Below are positions 19,557-28,657 of a DNA stretch of 64,000 nt, piece by piece. Under the pieces are notes generated by a model, which was not told the origin of the DNA, did not search any database, and worked only from the letters and a program-made list of their open reading frames with translations. Made by a program: the position numbers and the translations under genes. The DNA is from an uncultured Cytophagales bacterium (lineage in GTDB: Bacteria; Bacteroidota; Bacteroidia; Cytophagales; Thermonemataceae). Within the stretch, counting starts at the first letter, position 1; the number at the start of each line of letters is the position of its first letter. The stretch covers positions 62,001 to 126,000 of the forward strand of contig CALLAC010000008.1 in assembly GCA_938002655.1 (NCBI GenBank), in the 5' to 3' direction.

Positions 19557-20522
19557 TTACTTGCACAAATTATCGGCGGATGTATTATTTACATCAGTTT
19601 TACCACCTAAATAACCAAACAATCGGGATTGTATTTCGGGATTGCTATCGTGAATGTATTTGCCTTGGGCAAAATCTTTAAGGTAATGAATATTCAGGAA
19701 GTGCCCCCAAGCATTTTTTTTAATAAAATGTTCACCATCAATTACAATACCTCTTTCTTCACGATAAGGGTGCAAAGCACCTAATTTGGCTACAATATCG
19801 TGTTCGTTGGAAAAACTTTCAATATGAGGTTTTTGGTCAGGGTTTTGAATAGGGGCATGGCTCATTTCTTCGGCACAATTCGCAAAGGCATAAATTTCCA
19901 ATTTGCCTATATGTGGATTTTTTTCTTCAATAAGTAGGTCTAAGATGGTAGAAGTAATAAGTGTACCTTGCGAATGGCTAATAATTACAACTTTATCTTT
20001 TTCGGCAAGTGCTTTGCGAATAGTAGGAAGTACAAAATTGGCAAATTTGATATTGGTATAACCTTTTTTTCCTACCGCCGACTGCATCAAATCTAAAAAA
20101 ATTCCATTGGTTGGGTTATGCAAAATTGTAATAGGGCGATGAAATAGCTGTATTAAATATTTGGCGTTGGCTTCTGCCAAATCCTCATTGGTTACAACAC
20201 CATTGATGAAGAACCACTTTTCGCGTTCAAATTTTTCGGGCATTTGGTTATCTACTTCCCAGATGCTACCTTGTTCTATAAATAGTACCGATTGTAAAAA
20301 GTTAGGTACAAATGGCTTCAAAAAATAACTATCGCCCAAAAGTGGGGGCAAAGTAGTTTCTGAAAAGTATTTGATAAATTTCAGTATATCGGCAGCGGCA
20401 AGATTAAATTCGGAAAACTTATCTGTATCAAACCAAGTTTCAGGTTCGCCAAGGATAGATTTGATGTAATCGCCACGGGAGCTAAATAGTACGTCTAAAG
20501 TATTTCTGAAAACTTTTAACAT
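19557..20522 (-). CDS. Alpha/beta-hydrolase-like protein
   Basis: A 321-residue protein without a signal peptide. A nucleophile elbow SHSQG (Ser184) follows a hydrophobic strand (KVVIIS) and precedes a small-residue helix, as in lipase-like alpha/beta hydrolases. Asp242 (NEHDIVAKLG) and His274 (WGHFLNIHY) are well placed to complete the triad. The INGVVTNEDLAEANA segment resembles lipase/esterase families of the DUF676 type. Substrate is unknown. It lies 13 bases after DUF1573 on the same strand, in what looks like a three-gene operon with the TonB-C-like gene. Confidence 0.7.
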   Translation of the reverse strand: MLKVFRNTLDVLFSSRGDYIKSILGEPETWFDTDKFSEFNLAAADILKFIKYFSETTLPPLLGDSYFLKPFVPNFLQSVLFIEQGSIWEVDNQMPEKFEREKWFFINGVVTNEDLAEANAKYLIQLFHRPITILHNPTNGIFLDLMQSAVGKKGYTNIKFANFVLPTIRKALAEKDKVVIISHSQGTLITSTILDLLIEEKNPHIGKLEIYAFANCAEEMSHAPIQNPDQKPHIESFSNEHDIVAKLGALHPYREERGIVIDGEHFIKKNAWGHFLNIHYLKDFAQGKYIHDSNPEIQSRLFGYLGGKTDVNNTSADNLCK

Positions 20523-20535
20523 AGCCTGAAAATGT

Positions 20536-20955
20536 TTATGGTTCTACAAAGCCTGTCATGTACAATAATTCTTCTTTGTTGATGGCATTACTGATAACCA
20601 AAATCACCTTTCTCTGTTCGTTTTTTTGATTGGGTTTGGGCGTATAGATAACGGTAATTCTGCCTTTTTCACCAGGAGGAACAACTTTTTTTTCTAATAA
20701 GGTAGTAGTGCAGTTGCAGCTAGTTTGTACGGATAAAATTTTAAGGTCTTTTGTACCTGTATTGGTAAACTCAAAAGTGTGGGAAACTGAATTGCCCATT
20801 TTTAGCGTACCAAAATGAAAAGAATTGCTCGAAAAAGTAATACGAGGAGCATCGGGTACAGGCATGGTATCCGAAATTACTTGGGTACTATCTTGTGAAA
20901 AAGCACTGATTTGAAAGAAAATACCTGCAATTAGGGTGAATATCCATTTATTCAT
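20536..20955 (-). CDS. DUF1573 domain secreted protein
   Basis: A 139-residue protein with a signal peptide (cleavage near AFSQ) and one Ig-like DUF1573 domain. Typical features are FGTLKMGNSVSHTFEFTNTG, the SCNCTTT cysteine motif and the PPGEKG turn. DUF1573 domains are common in Bacteroidota envelope proteins; the function is unknown. It sits between a TonB-C-like protein and an alpha/beta hydrolase with gaps of 32 and 13 bases, consistent with one transcript. Confidence 0.92.
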   Translation of the reverse strand: MNKWIFTLIAGIFFQISAFSQDSTQVISDTMPVPDAPRITFSSNSFHFGTLKMGNSVSHTFEFTNTGTKDLKILSVQTSCNCTTTLLEKKVVPPGEKGRITVIYTPKPNQKNEQRKVILVISNAINKEELLYMTGFVEP

Positions 20956-20987
20956 AGCTTTGTTTTTGGGTTTAGTCCTGCAAAATT

Positions 20988-21536
20988 TTAATCTTTTTTG
21001 TATGGACTAAACGTAATAGGGACAGTTTTTCGCATAGCAACTTTCTGTTCTAGATTATTGGTGGCAGGTTCCCAGCCGCCTTGCGAAACTTCTTGAATAG
21101 CACTTTTGACTTTATCTTCAATGAGTTGTCGGAAATCAGGTTCTGTTTCTTCGGGAAATCCATCTACAATTTGAATATCTGAAATAGTAGCTTCTTTACT
21201 CACAATAAATTTTACTATGAGTGTAGCAGAAAATTTACGCTTGCGTGCTTCTTCGGGGTAGGGGAGGCGTTCTTTAATTTTACGAACAAAAACACTATCA
21301 CCTTCTTTGAAATAGGCTTTTTTTACCAAATAAAATTTTCCTTTTTTCTCTTCTGTAACGTTATCTGCTTCTGCTTGGGTACTATCAATGGTTTGGGTGC
21401 TATCTATGGGCATTTCTATTTCATTTTGGAGTGTATCAGTAGGGATAGGTTTATCAATATCGGTGCTATCCTGTGCAAAAGTTTTGCCTGAAAGAAAGCA
21501 AAGAGAAAAAATGAGCAATAAAAAGTAATTCTGCAT
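20988..21536 (-). CDS. Exported protein with TonB C-terminal-like domain
   Basis: The 182-residue protein has a signal sequence (MQNYFLLLIF...FAQ), a Thr/Asp/Gln-rich linker (about 22-70) and a C-terminal domain with YPEEARKRKFSATLIVKFIVS and an IVDGFPEE strand, as in TonB C-terminal domains. In classical TonB the N-terminus stays as a membrane anchor; here the AQ-ending signal looks cleavable, so it may be a TonB-fold protein that does not transduce energy. ATG 21536 is chosen because the signal begins there; an open extension to 21638 is not protein-like. Confidence 0.78.
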   Translation of the reverse strand: MQNYFLLLIFSLCFLSGKTFAQDSTDIDKPIPTDTLQNEIEMPIDSTQTIDSTQAEADNVTEEKKGKFYLVKKAYFKEGDSVFVRKIKERLPYPEEARKRKFSATLIVKFIVSKEATISDIQIVDGFPEETEPDFRQLIEDKVKSAIQEVSQGGWEPATNNLEQKVAMRKTVPITFSPYKKD

Positions 21537-21680
21537 AATTTCTAAAAGTTCGAAGTCTGAAAGTGTAGGCACATCAAATATTACTGCGAAGTTATGTAAA
21601 TTTTGCAGTAAAATCAAAAATCTTTTGTTCAAAATCAAAAAAACTTATTACTTTGCTTGGCTAGCTAAAAAATAAACGCA

Positions 21681-22976
21681 ATGAAATTCAAATTATCGCT
21701 TACTACCAAAATTTTTTTAGGAATGATATTGGGCATTGTGGTTGGTATCATTTTGCCCGAGCAAAAGCAAATAGTTGATGGGCAAGAAATTACAGCTCCT
21801 CAAAATATTTTCACGATAGGCTCTTTCACACTGCATACCCGCGATTTACAACTGCTCATGGATATTTTTTTACGGCTTATTAAAATGACCATAGCCCCCT
21901 TGGTGTTAAGTACTTTGGTAGTAGGTATTGCCAAAGTAGGCGATAAAAAAGCCCTGGGGCGTATTGGTGTGAGAACCATCGGATATTTCCTTTTTGCAAC
22001 ACTTCTTGCTCTTTCTTTGGGCTTGGTTTTGGTAAATATTTTCCGCCCGGGCGATTTGCTTTCGGCTTCTTTGCCACCCCAAGGTACAGAAACAGGCATC
22101 AACGCTCAAATGAATACGCTAAAAAGTTTTGTAGAACATACTTTTCCTAAAAGTGTTATTGAGGCAATGGCTCATAATGAAATTTTGGCTGTATTGGTGT
22201 TTTCGGTGTTTTTTGGTGTTGCGGCAATTTCTTTACCCGAGCATCAAAAAAATGTGATTATCAAAGCAATGGATGCACTTGCCCACCTGATGCTCAAACT
22301 TATCAATATAGTTATGGGATTTGCACCTTATGGGGTATTTGGAGCTATGGCTGTATTGGTAAGCAAAATCGGTTGGCAAAAACTTATAGAGGTATACCCT
22401 TATTTAATTTTTACATTTTATTTGGGGCTTGCTATTTTTATTTTTTTGATTTTAGGGGCAATAGCAGTGGTTTGGCGTTTGCCTTTTGCAAGGATTTTGA
22501 AAGAAATACGCCTGCCGTTTTTTCAGGCATTTAGTACGGCAAGCTCAGAATCGGCATTTGCACAACTCATTGAAAGTCTGAAACGCTTGGGCTGTCCTGA
22601 AAAAGTTATCAATTTCGTAATTCCTTTGGGCTATTCGTTCAATCTTGATGGTTCTATTATGTATATGACTTTCGCCAGTGTATTTATAGCCCAAGCCTAT
22701 GGTATAGAACTTTCTTTCGCCCAACAAATTCAAATGATGCTTATTCTTATGCTTACCAGCAAAGGCATTGCAGGCGTACCCAGAGCCTCTTTGGTGATTA
22801 TTGCAGGAACGCTCTCCTCTTTCAATATCCCACAAGAAGGGTTGGCTTTGCTGTTGGGCATAGACCACATTTTGGATATGGGTAGAAGTGGCACTAATAT
22901 CGCAGGAAATGCAATAGCAACTTGTATCATCAGTAAATGGGAGCTAAAAAATACGCTCACAAATACAGAAAACTAG
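21681..22976 (+). CDS. Dicarboxylate/amino acid:cation symporter (DAACS)
   Basis: A 431-residue inner-membrane carrier of the glutamate/dicarboxylate symporter family (GltP/DctA type). The serine-rich re-entrant loop is present as FSTASSESAF, and the family motif with NLDGSIMYM in TM7 is intact, followed by the second re-entrant loop (SKGIAGVPRAS). These position the substrate and Na+ or H+. Substrate choice (glutamate, aspartate, C4-dicarboxylate) cannot be fixed from sequence. The gene stands alone between divergent and unrelated neighbours. Confidence 0.93.
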   Translation: MKFKLSLTTKIFLGMILGIVVGIILPEQKQIVDGQEITAPQNIFTIGSFTLHTRDLQLLMDIFLRLIKMTIAPLVLSTLVVGIAKVGDKKALGRIGVRTIGYFLFATLLALSLGLVLVNIFRPGDLLSASLPPQGTETGINAQMNTLKSFVEHTFPKSVIEAMAHNEILAVLVFSVFFGVAAISLPEHQKNVIIKAMDALAHLMLKLINIVMGFAPYGVFGAMAVLVSKIGWQKLIEVYPYLIFTFYLGLAIFIFLILGAIAVVWRLPFARILKEIRLPFFQAFSTASSESAFAQLIESLKRLGCPEKVINFVIPLGYSFNLDGSIMYMTFASVFIAQAYGIELSFAQQIQMMLILMLTSKGIAGVPRASLVIIAGTLSSFNIPQEGLALLLGIDHILDMGRSGTNIAGNAIATCIISKWELKNTLTNTEN

Positions 22977-23049
22977 CTTATTTGTTGGAATTGCTGAAAA
23001 AACTTGCTTTTACAAGGCTTTTTTTGCTACTTTGCACAAAAAAAATTCT

Positions 23050-23631
23050 ATGTTGGGCTTGAAACTACCTACTGACCCTCGCTGGGTGAATTTGGCTCAA
23101 AAAACAATCGAGGAAATTTTGATAGACCACGCCTATTGCGAGCAAAAAGCCGCTTCTTCGTGTATTTCACTCATTGTCAAATATCCCGATAAGGAGAAAC
23201 TTGTAGAAGTGCTAACGCCCGTTGTAGCCGAAGAATGGGGGCATTTTGAGCGAGTATTAGAAAAAATGAAAGAACGAAATATTCGTTTAGGATACCAACG
23301 CAAAGATGAATACGTAGAAAAACTGCAAAACTTGCGTAAAAAAGGGGGAACTGTCGAAGAGCAACTAGTAGAACAACTGCTTATCAATGCTATTATTGAA
23401 GCTCGTAGTTGTGAGCGATTCAAACTCTTATCTGAGCAAATTGCTGATGAAGATTTGAAAAAATTTTACTACGAGCTAATGGTTTCCGAAGCAGGGCATT
23501 ATGTCAATTTCGTTGAACTTGCCAAAGAATATATGTCCGAAACTTATGTAAAAACTCGCTTACAAGAGCTTTTAGCACAAGAAGCTGAAATTATCCGAAA
23601 TTTAGAAATTAGGGGCGATAGAATGCACTAA
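23050..23631 (+). CDS. miaE: tRNA-(ms2io6A)-hydroxylase MiaE
   Basis: MiaE is a non-haem di-iron monooxygenase that hydroxylates the isopentenyl group of ms2i6A37 in tRNAs. The 193-residue protein is an all-helical ferritin-like four-helix bundle with iron-ligand motifs EEWGHF and EARSCERF, and a second E-x-x-H pair in SEAGHYVNF. A TTG six codons upstream is possible, but ATG 23050 (MLGLKL) matches the family start. It is followed by proS after 30 bases on the same strand; both act on tRNA, though this may be coincidence. Confidence 0.93.
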   Translation: MLGLKLPTDPRWVNLAQKTIEEILIDHAYCEQKAASSCISLIVKYPDKEKLVEVLTPVVAEEWGHFERVLEKMKERNIRLGYQRKDEYVEKLQNLRKKGGTVEEQLVEQLLINAIIEARSCERFKLLSEQIADEDLKKFYYELMVSEAGHYVNFVELAKEYMSETYVKTRLQELLAQEAEIIRNLEIRGDRMH

Positions 23632-23661
23632 AAGATTATTTTTCAACCTTGAAACCTCTGT

Positions 23662-25140
23662 ATGAACAAACTCATTACACCACGTAGCCAAAATTACTCG
23701 GAATGGTATTTAGACATAATCAAGCATGCAGGGCTTGCCGAGCATTCGGCTGTAAAAGGCTGTATGGTTATTAAGCCCTATGGTTATGCTATTTGGGAAA
23801 AAATGCGTGATGACCTCGACCGCCGCTTCAAAGAAACAGGGCACGAAAATGCTTATTTCCCTTTGTTTATTCCTAAAAGCTTGTTTGAAGCCGAAGAAAA
23901 AAATGCCGAAGGTTTTGCCAAAGAATGTGCCGTAGTTACGCATTATCGCCTCAAAAATCATCCTACGGAAAAAGGCAAACTCATTGCTGACCCTGACTCT
24001 CGGCTGGAAGAAGAACTCATCGTACGTCCTACGAGTGAGGCAGTGATTTGGAACACATATAAAAATTGGATACAATCGTATCGAGATTTACCTTTGCTTA
24101 TCAATCAGTGGGCAAATGTAGTACGTTGGGAAATGCGTACAAGGTTGTTTTTGCGTACTGCTGAATTTCTGTGGCAAGAAGGGCATACAGCTCACGCTAC
24201 TGCCGAAGAAGCAATGCAAGAAACTCGACAAATGCTTGAAGTGTATGCCGATTTTGCCGAAAAAGTTTTAGCTATTCCTATAATTAAAGGAGTAAAAACT
24301 GAAAATGAACGCTTTGCAGGAGCAGATGAAACCTTCTGTATTGAAGCAATGATGCAAGACGGCAAAGCCTTGCAGGCAGGTACTTCACATTTCTTAGGGC
24401 AAAACTTCGCTAAAGCCTTTGATGTGAAATTTTTGAACAAAGAAAATAAACTCGAATATGTCTGGGGAACATCATGGGGCGTAAGCACTCGCCTGATGGG
24501 AGCATTGATTATGTGCCATTCCGATGATGATGGATTAGTATTGCCCCCCAAAGTTGCTCCTATTCAGGTAGTTATTATACCTATCTATAAGGGTGAAGAA
24601 AGTTTTGCTAGATTAAATGAGGCTTGCGATAATATTGCTCAAATGCTCAAAAAGCAAGGTATCAGCGTAAAATTAGATTTTAGAGAAACCCAAACCCCTG
24701 GTTTTAAATTTGCAGAATGGGAGGTAAAGGGTGTGCCTGTACGGCTGGCATTAGGATTGCGAGATTTGGAAAATCAGACAATTGAAGTGGCTCGCAGAGA
24801 TACCAAAACCAAAACTACTATTCCTTTGCAAGATATTGAAAGCTATGTGAGTAGTTTGTTAGCACAAATTCAGCAAAATATCTATCAGAAAGCATTGGAA
24901 TTCAGAGAAAAAAATACCTTTGAAGTAAATACTTACCAGGCGTTTAAGGAAGTAATAGAAAAAGGGGGGTTTGCTCTTGCTCATTGGGATGGCACCACCG
25001 AAACTGAACTCAAAATTAAAGAAGAAACCAAAGCTACCATTCGTTGCATACCAATAGAAACGACAAGAAAAGAACAAGGAAAATGCATCTTTACAGGTAA
25101 GCCCTCAGCCCAACGCGTAGTTTTTGCCCAAGCCTACTAA
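23662..25140 (+). CDS. proS: Prolyl-tRNA synthetase, archaeal/eukaryote-like short form
   Basis: ProS charges tRNA-Pro. At 492 residues this is the ProS type 3 form, which has no editing insertion between motifs 2 and 3, and it carries the archaeal/eukaryote-like C-terminal extension. Class II motifs are visible: RPTSEAV (motif 1 region), [21 protein letters not shown] (motif 2 region; 20 or more residues conserved) and [14 protein letters not shown] (motif 3). The anticodon-binding domain covers about 280-400. An intrinsic terminator follows directly. Confidence 0.96.
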   Translation: MNKLITPRSQNYSEWYLDIIKHAGLAEHSAVKGCMVIKPYGYAIWEKMRDDLDRRFKETGHENAYFPLFIPKSLFEAEEKNAEGFAKECAVVTHYRLKNHPTEKGKLIADPDSRLEEELIVRPTSEAVIWNTYKNWIQSYRDLPLLINQWANVVRWEMRTRLFLRTAEFLWQEGHTAHATAEEAMQETRQMLEVYADFAEKVLAIPIIKGVKTENERFAGADETFCIEAMMQDGKALQAGTSHFLGQNFAKAFDVKFLNKENKLEYVWGTSWGVSTRLMGALIMCHSDDDGLVLPPKVAPIQVVIIPIYKGEESFARLNEACDNIAQMLKKQGISVKLDFRETQTPGFKFAEWEVKGVPVRLALGLRDLENQTIEVARRDTKTKTTIPLQDIESYVSSLLAQIQQNIYQKALEFREKNTFEVNTYQAFKEVIEKGGFALAHWDGTTETELKIKEETKATIRCIPIETTRKEQGKCIFTGKPSAQRVVFAQAY

Positions 25141-25141
25141 A

Positions 25142-25170
25142 AAAGCCCCTTTGATAAAAAGGGGCTTTTA
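25142..25170. terminator. Bidirectional intrinsic terminator after proS
   Basis: A perfect 12-pair stem (AAAAGCCCCTTT / AAAGGGGCTTTT) with loop GATAA. Runs of A and T on both flanks give U-tracts in both directions. It separates convergent proS and the Oar-like receptor gene. Confidence 0.9.
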
Positions 25171-25173
25171 CTT

Positions 25174-28100
25174 TTAGAAACTATATCTTACACCAAATTG
25201 TGCCTGCCACACCGAACGTATACTATTTGAATTGAGGTATTTATTAAAACCAACTTTTGCCTCATCAATGGTTACACGCCCGGTAACGGGGTCTTGGCTT
25301 GCTGAAACAGCTTCTACATCTGCATTGAAGCGATATACAATGTTGCCTGTAAGTTCATCATATCTTACTGCTTGCAGAGGGTTGGTTCTACCAAACTGAA
25401 ATACGCCCCAATTTCTATTCAGCAAGTTTCCAACATTGATGATATCCCAAGTAATTTGAACTTGGTGCTTGGCTTTTTTGCTTGGAGCATTGATAGTATG
25501 GGTAAAACGCAAATCAATACGATGATTCCAAGGAGCAACAGCACCATTACGTTCGGCAAATTTACCACGGCGGTTTTTCAAACTCTTTTCTCCTTCGATA
25601 AAAGCATTGAAGCCTTCCCATTGTTGCTGGGGGCTGATGGTGTAGGAAGCTGTTTTGATTAAATTGCCATTGGCATCAGTAAAACCAAATCGAGATACAT
25701 CAATTCCTTCGCGTGTAAAGGTTTCAAACTGAATTTCAGAGGCATTACGAGGAATATAGATGAGGTCGTTATTAGGAATACCATCAAGGTTGATGTCGTT
25801 GATACCACCTGTGGCGGCTTGTACAACGAAAGAATAATTATTGCCCGATTGTCCGTTGTAGAAAAGAGCAATTTGGGAGTTGCCATACTCATTCCAGTGG
25901 TAGGTATAGCCAAATGCACCAATTATTCTATGACGCACATTGAAGGCATTTTCAGCAATTACAGGAGTATTAGGGCTATTGGCACCTACAATATTATTGT
26001 TGAAGTTGGAAGCGGCAACCGAGTTGGTAGCACTCAAAGCATCGCGAGCAATAGAGTGGGTATAGGCTAAATTTCCGAAGAAATCTTTACTATTTTTACG
26101 TAGTTGAGCTGTTGCACTATATTGTACGCCGCCTTGTACGTTTTCAAGAACGTATACGCCTGTAAAGTTGCTTGGGTCAAGCAAACGGGGACCTTGTCCG
26201 AAAGTACCAAAAAGCGGTCTGCCTTCGTTGTTGAGAATACCTTGTTGGCCCACCAAATTGATATTTCGGAAGAACATATCGTTCATTGTGTAGGTGTAGA
26301 TAAACTCAGCTGTTCCGACAATGTCCCAAATGGGAAGTTTTTGGTCTATACCTAAGCTAATTCTGAAAACTTGTGGCAAACGCAAATTGGGATTGGTAAG
26401 ATTTACTACCGAAGTACCACTTTGCCCACCTGCTCCTGGGGGTAAGTAATTCGGGTTGCTCAAAATTTGGTTGCGTTGAGCCAGTGAGAGTCCTGCAAAA
26501 ATAGCATTCAATTGAGCTTGGTCTTGAATATTGACTTGTCCGAAATCTATACCGCTATTGCTGTATTGATTAGAAAGCCATACGAAGGGCGGTCTGCCTG
26601 CAAAGATACCAATGCCGCCACGTACTTGTGTTTTGCCATTGCCTTGTGCGTCCCAATTGAAGCCAATACGAGGCGACCATAGCACGCGTGGAGTGGGGGT
26701 CAAATCGTTTCTTACACCAAATTTTTCTTCAAAGAGTCTGTTTCGGCTTACAGTTCCGAGCATCAAGGGTAAATCGCCGCGTAAGCCGAGTGTAAGGCGA
26801 AGCCGATCGTTGGCATTCCATTCGTCTTGTACGTACAATCCAAGTTGTACTGCCGACCATCTTGCAGACTGACGAGGGTCAGAGGTACGAGAGTAGTTTT
26901 TCAGATAGGCAATTGGTACACCTGACTCTAAGCTGAAATCAGGCACGGAGGTATCTATTTGCCCTGTAATGGGGTCGCGTGGAGCAAGAACAGAGGCAAA
27001 ACTCCACTCGCCTGCAACCGCTTGAATGAAAAGGTTATCGAACTGATAAATTTCATTTCTTGTACCAATCAAAAATTTATGTTTTCCTCTGAACCAAGTA
27101 AGATGATTGGTAATTTCAAAAAGATTTTGACGAAGGCTATTAGCACCTGCAATGCGGTCTGTGCCTGTAATAACAGTTCCTAAATCCGAAACATTGACAC
27201 GCATACTGGGAAAGTCTCTTTCTCTATTTTTGCGAACATCGTAGATGTTTGTATAACCAAATCTGAACTCATTACTCAATCGGTTATTGAATCGGCTTTG
27301 TACTTCTAGAACTGTAGTATTTGTGGTATTGGTAATACGTGTACCTGAATTAGGGAAAGAAAAGTTGTTGCTATTTCTGAAAATTTCTTGCGAAAACGCA
27401 TTGATAAAATTATGGCGAAGGGTGATGGTGTGTTTATCATTGAGGTTGTAATCGAAACGAACAAAAACTTTGTTGTTGTTCTGAATGTTGTCGTAGTTTT
27501 CGAGGGGGTTGCCAGGGTCGTAGTTGAAGTTTGCAATATGCAAGCGGCGAATGGTATTGAGGTTATCAAGAATTTGTTGCAGACGTCCTTGGTCGTTGCG
27601 AGCATAAAAATCTAAGTTGAACAGGTTGGGTTCGGTGCGTCTGCCTATTTCACCATTTACAAAAAAGAAAAGTTTATCTTTCAGTACAGGTCCGCCTATA
27701 CGGAAGCCGTATTGGTTATCTCTGAAATCAGTGACGGTAATTTCTCTATCGGCTACTCTTCGTCCAACAAGATCTTGGCTTTTGAGGAATGTATAAACAG
27801 AGCCTTCGACGGTATTTGTGCCACTGCGAGTTACGGCATTTACACCACCTCCAATAAAACCGCTTTGCCGTACATCGTAGGGAGCAAGTACCACTTGAAT
27901 TTCTTTGATAGCATCTAGGCTAATAGGTTGCGAGCCTGTTCTACCACCAGGTGTACCTCTATCATTTAAGCCAAAAACATCGTTATTCACCGCACCGTCA
28001 ATCATTACATTGTTATAACGATTATTTTGCCCTGCAAAAGAAAGCCCTCCGTTGGCTTGTGCCGAGAATTGGGGGGTGAGTCGTACGAAATCTTCCAAAC

Positions 28101-28569
28101 CACGTGAAAGGGTAGGCAAAGCGTTGATTTCTTCGGTAGAAATATTGGTAGAAGCTCCTGTACGAGAAGCATCGAAGATTTTATCTTTTACAGCAACTAC
28201 CTCAATAGCGGTGATTTCTTCGCTATCTTCGGGGGCAATGAAATTGAGTTTGAGTGTTTGTCCGAGTTGTAAATTGATACTTTCTTGTTTTTGGGTTTTA
28301 TAGCCAACGGCTTCTACTGTAATCGTATAAGGTCCGCCTGTTTTCATGTTAGGAATAAAAAATTCGCCTTCTTCATTGCTAGAGGCCCCATAGCGGGTGC
28401 CTGTGGGTTGATGAATGGCGATAATAGTAGCTCCAACAACAGGCTGTTTCTTATCATCTCGTACAGTTCCTTCCAAAGAAGCTGTTGTAATACCTTGTGC
28501 ATTGCTACGAAAGCTGTATAAAACGCAAAGGATAAACACAAATGAGTAGCGTAAAATTTTTGACATCAT
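25174..28569 (-). CDS. Oar-like TonB-dependent outer-membrane receptor
   Basis: An 1131-residue receptor with a signal peptide, then a carboxypeptidase-regulatory-like domain (about 26-110, SLEGTVRDDKKQPVVGATI), a plug (EINALPTLSRGLEDFVRLTP) and a large beta barrel ending in the aromatic residue of VRYSF. This is the Oar family (Myxococcus Oar), used for protein or peptide-related transport or adhesion in Bacteroidota and myxobacteria. There is no SusD partner, and no TonB-ExbBD genes are in the window. ATG 28566 may be the true start instead of 28569. The ligand cannot be assigned. Confidence 0.94.
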   Translation of the reverse strand: MMSKILRYSFVFILCVLYSFRSNAQGITTASLEGTVRDDKKQPVVGATIIAIHQPTGTRYGASSNEEGEFFIPNMKTGGPYTITVEAVGYKTQKQESINLQLGQTLKLNFIAPEDSEEITAIEVVAVKDKIFDASRTGASTNISTEEINALPTLSRGLEDFVRLTPQFSAQANGGLSFAGQNNRYNNVMIDGAVNNDVFGLNDRGTPGGRTGSQPISLDAIKEIQVVLAPYDVRQSGFIGGGVNAVTRSGTNTVEGSVYTFLKSQDLVGRRVADREITVTDFRDNQYGFRIGGPVLKDKLFFFVNGEIGRRTEPNLFNLDFYARNDQGRLQQILDNLNTIRRLHIANFNYDPGNPLENYDNIQNNNKVFVRFDYNLNDKHTITLRHNFINAFSQEIFRNSNNFSFPNSGTRITNTTNTTVLEVQSRFNNRLSNEFRFGYTNIYDVRKNRERDFPSMRVNVSDLGTVITGTDRIAGANSLRQNLFEITNHLTWFRGKHKFLIGTRNEIYQFDNLFIQAVAGEWSFASVLAPRDPITGQIDTSVPDFSLESGVPIAYLKNYSRTSDPRQSARWSAVQLGLYVQDEWNANDRLRLTLGLRGDLPLMLGTVSRNRLFEEKFGVRNDLTPTPRVLWSPRIGFNWDAQGNGKTQVRGGIGIFAGRPPFVWLSNQYSNSGIDFGQVNIQDQAQLNAIFAGLSLAQRNQILSNPNYLPPGAGGQSGTSVVNLTNPNLRLPQVFRISLGIDQKLPIWDIVGTAEFIYTYTMNDMFFRNINLVGQQGILNNEGRPLFGTFGQGPRLLDPSNFTGVYVLENVQGGVQYSATAQLRKNSKDFFGNLAYTHSIARDALSATNSVAASNFNNNIVGANSPNTPVIAENAFNVRHRIIGAFGYTYHWNEYGNSQIALFYNGQSGNNYSFVVQAATGGINDINLDGIPNNDLIYIPRNASEIQFETFTREGIDVSRFGFTDANGNLIKTASYTISPQQQWEGFNAFIEGEKSLKNRRGKFAERNGAVAPWNHRIDLRFTHTINAPSKKAKHQVQITWDIINVGNLLNRNWGVFQFGRTNPLQAVRYDELTGNIVYRFNADVEAVSASQDPVTGRVTIDEAKVGFNKYLNSNSIRSVWQAQFGVRYSF

Positions 28570-28657
28570 ACGGCACGATTTTGTTAGTTTTGGTGTAAAG
28601 TTAGCAAATTCTATTTTACTTCAATACAAAAGCGTGTTAAATTAAGATTAAGAAAAA

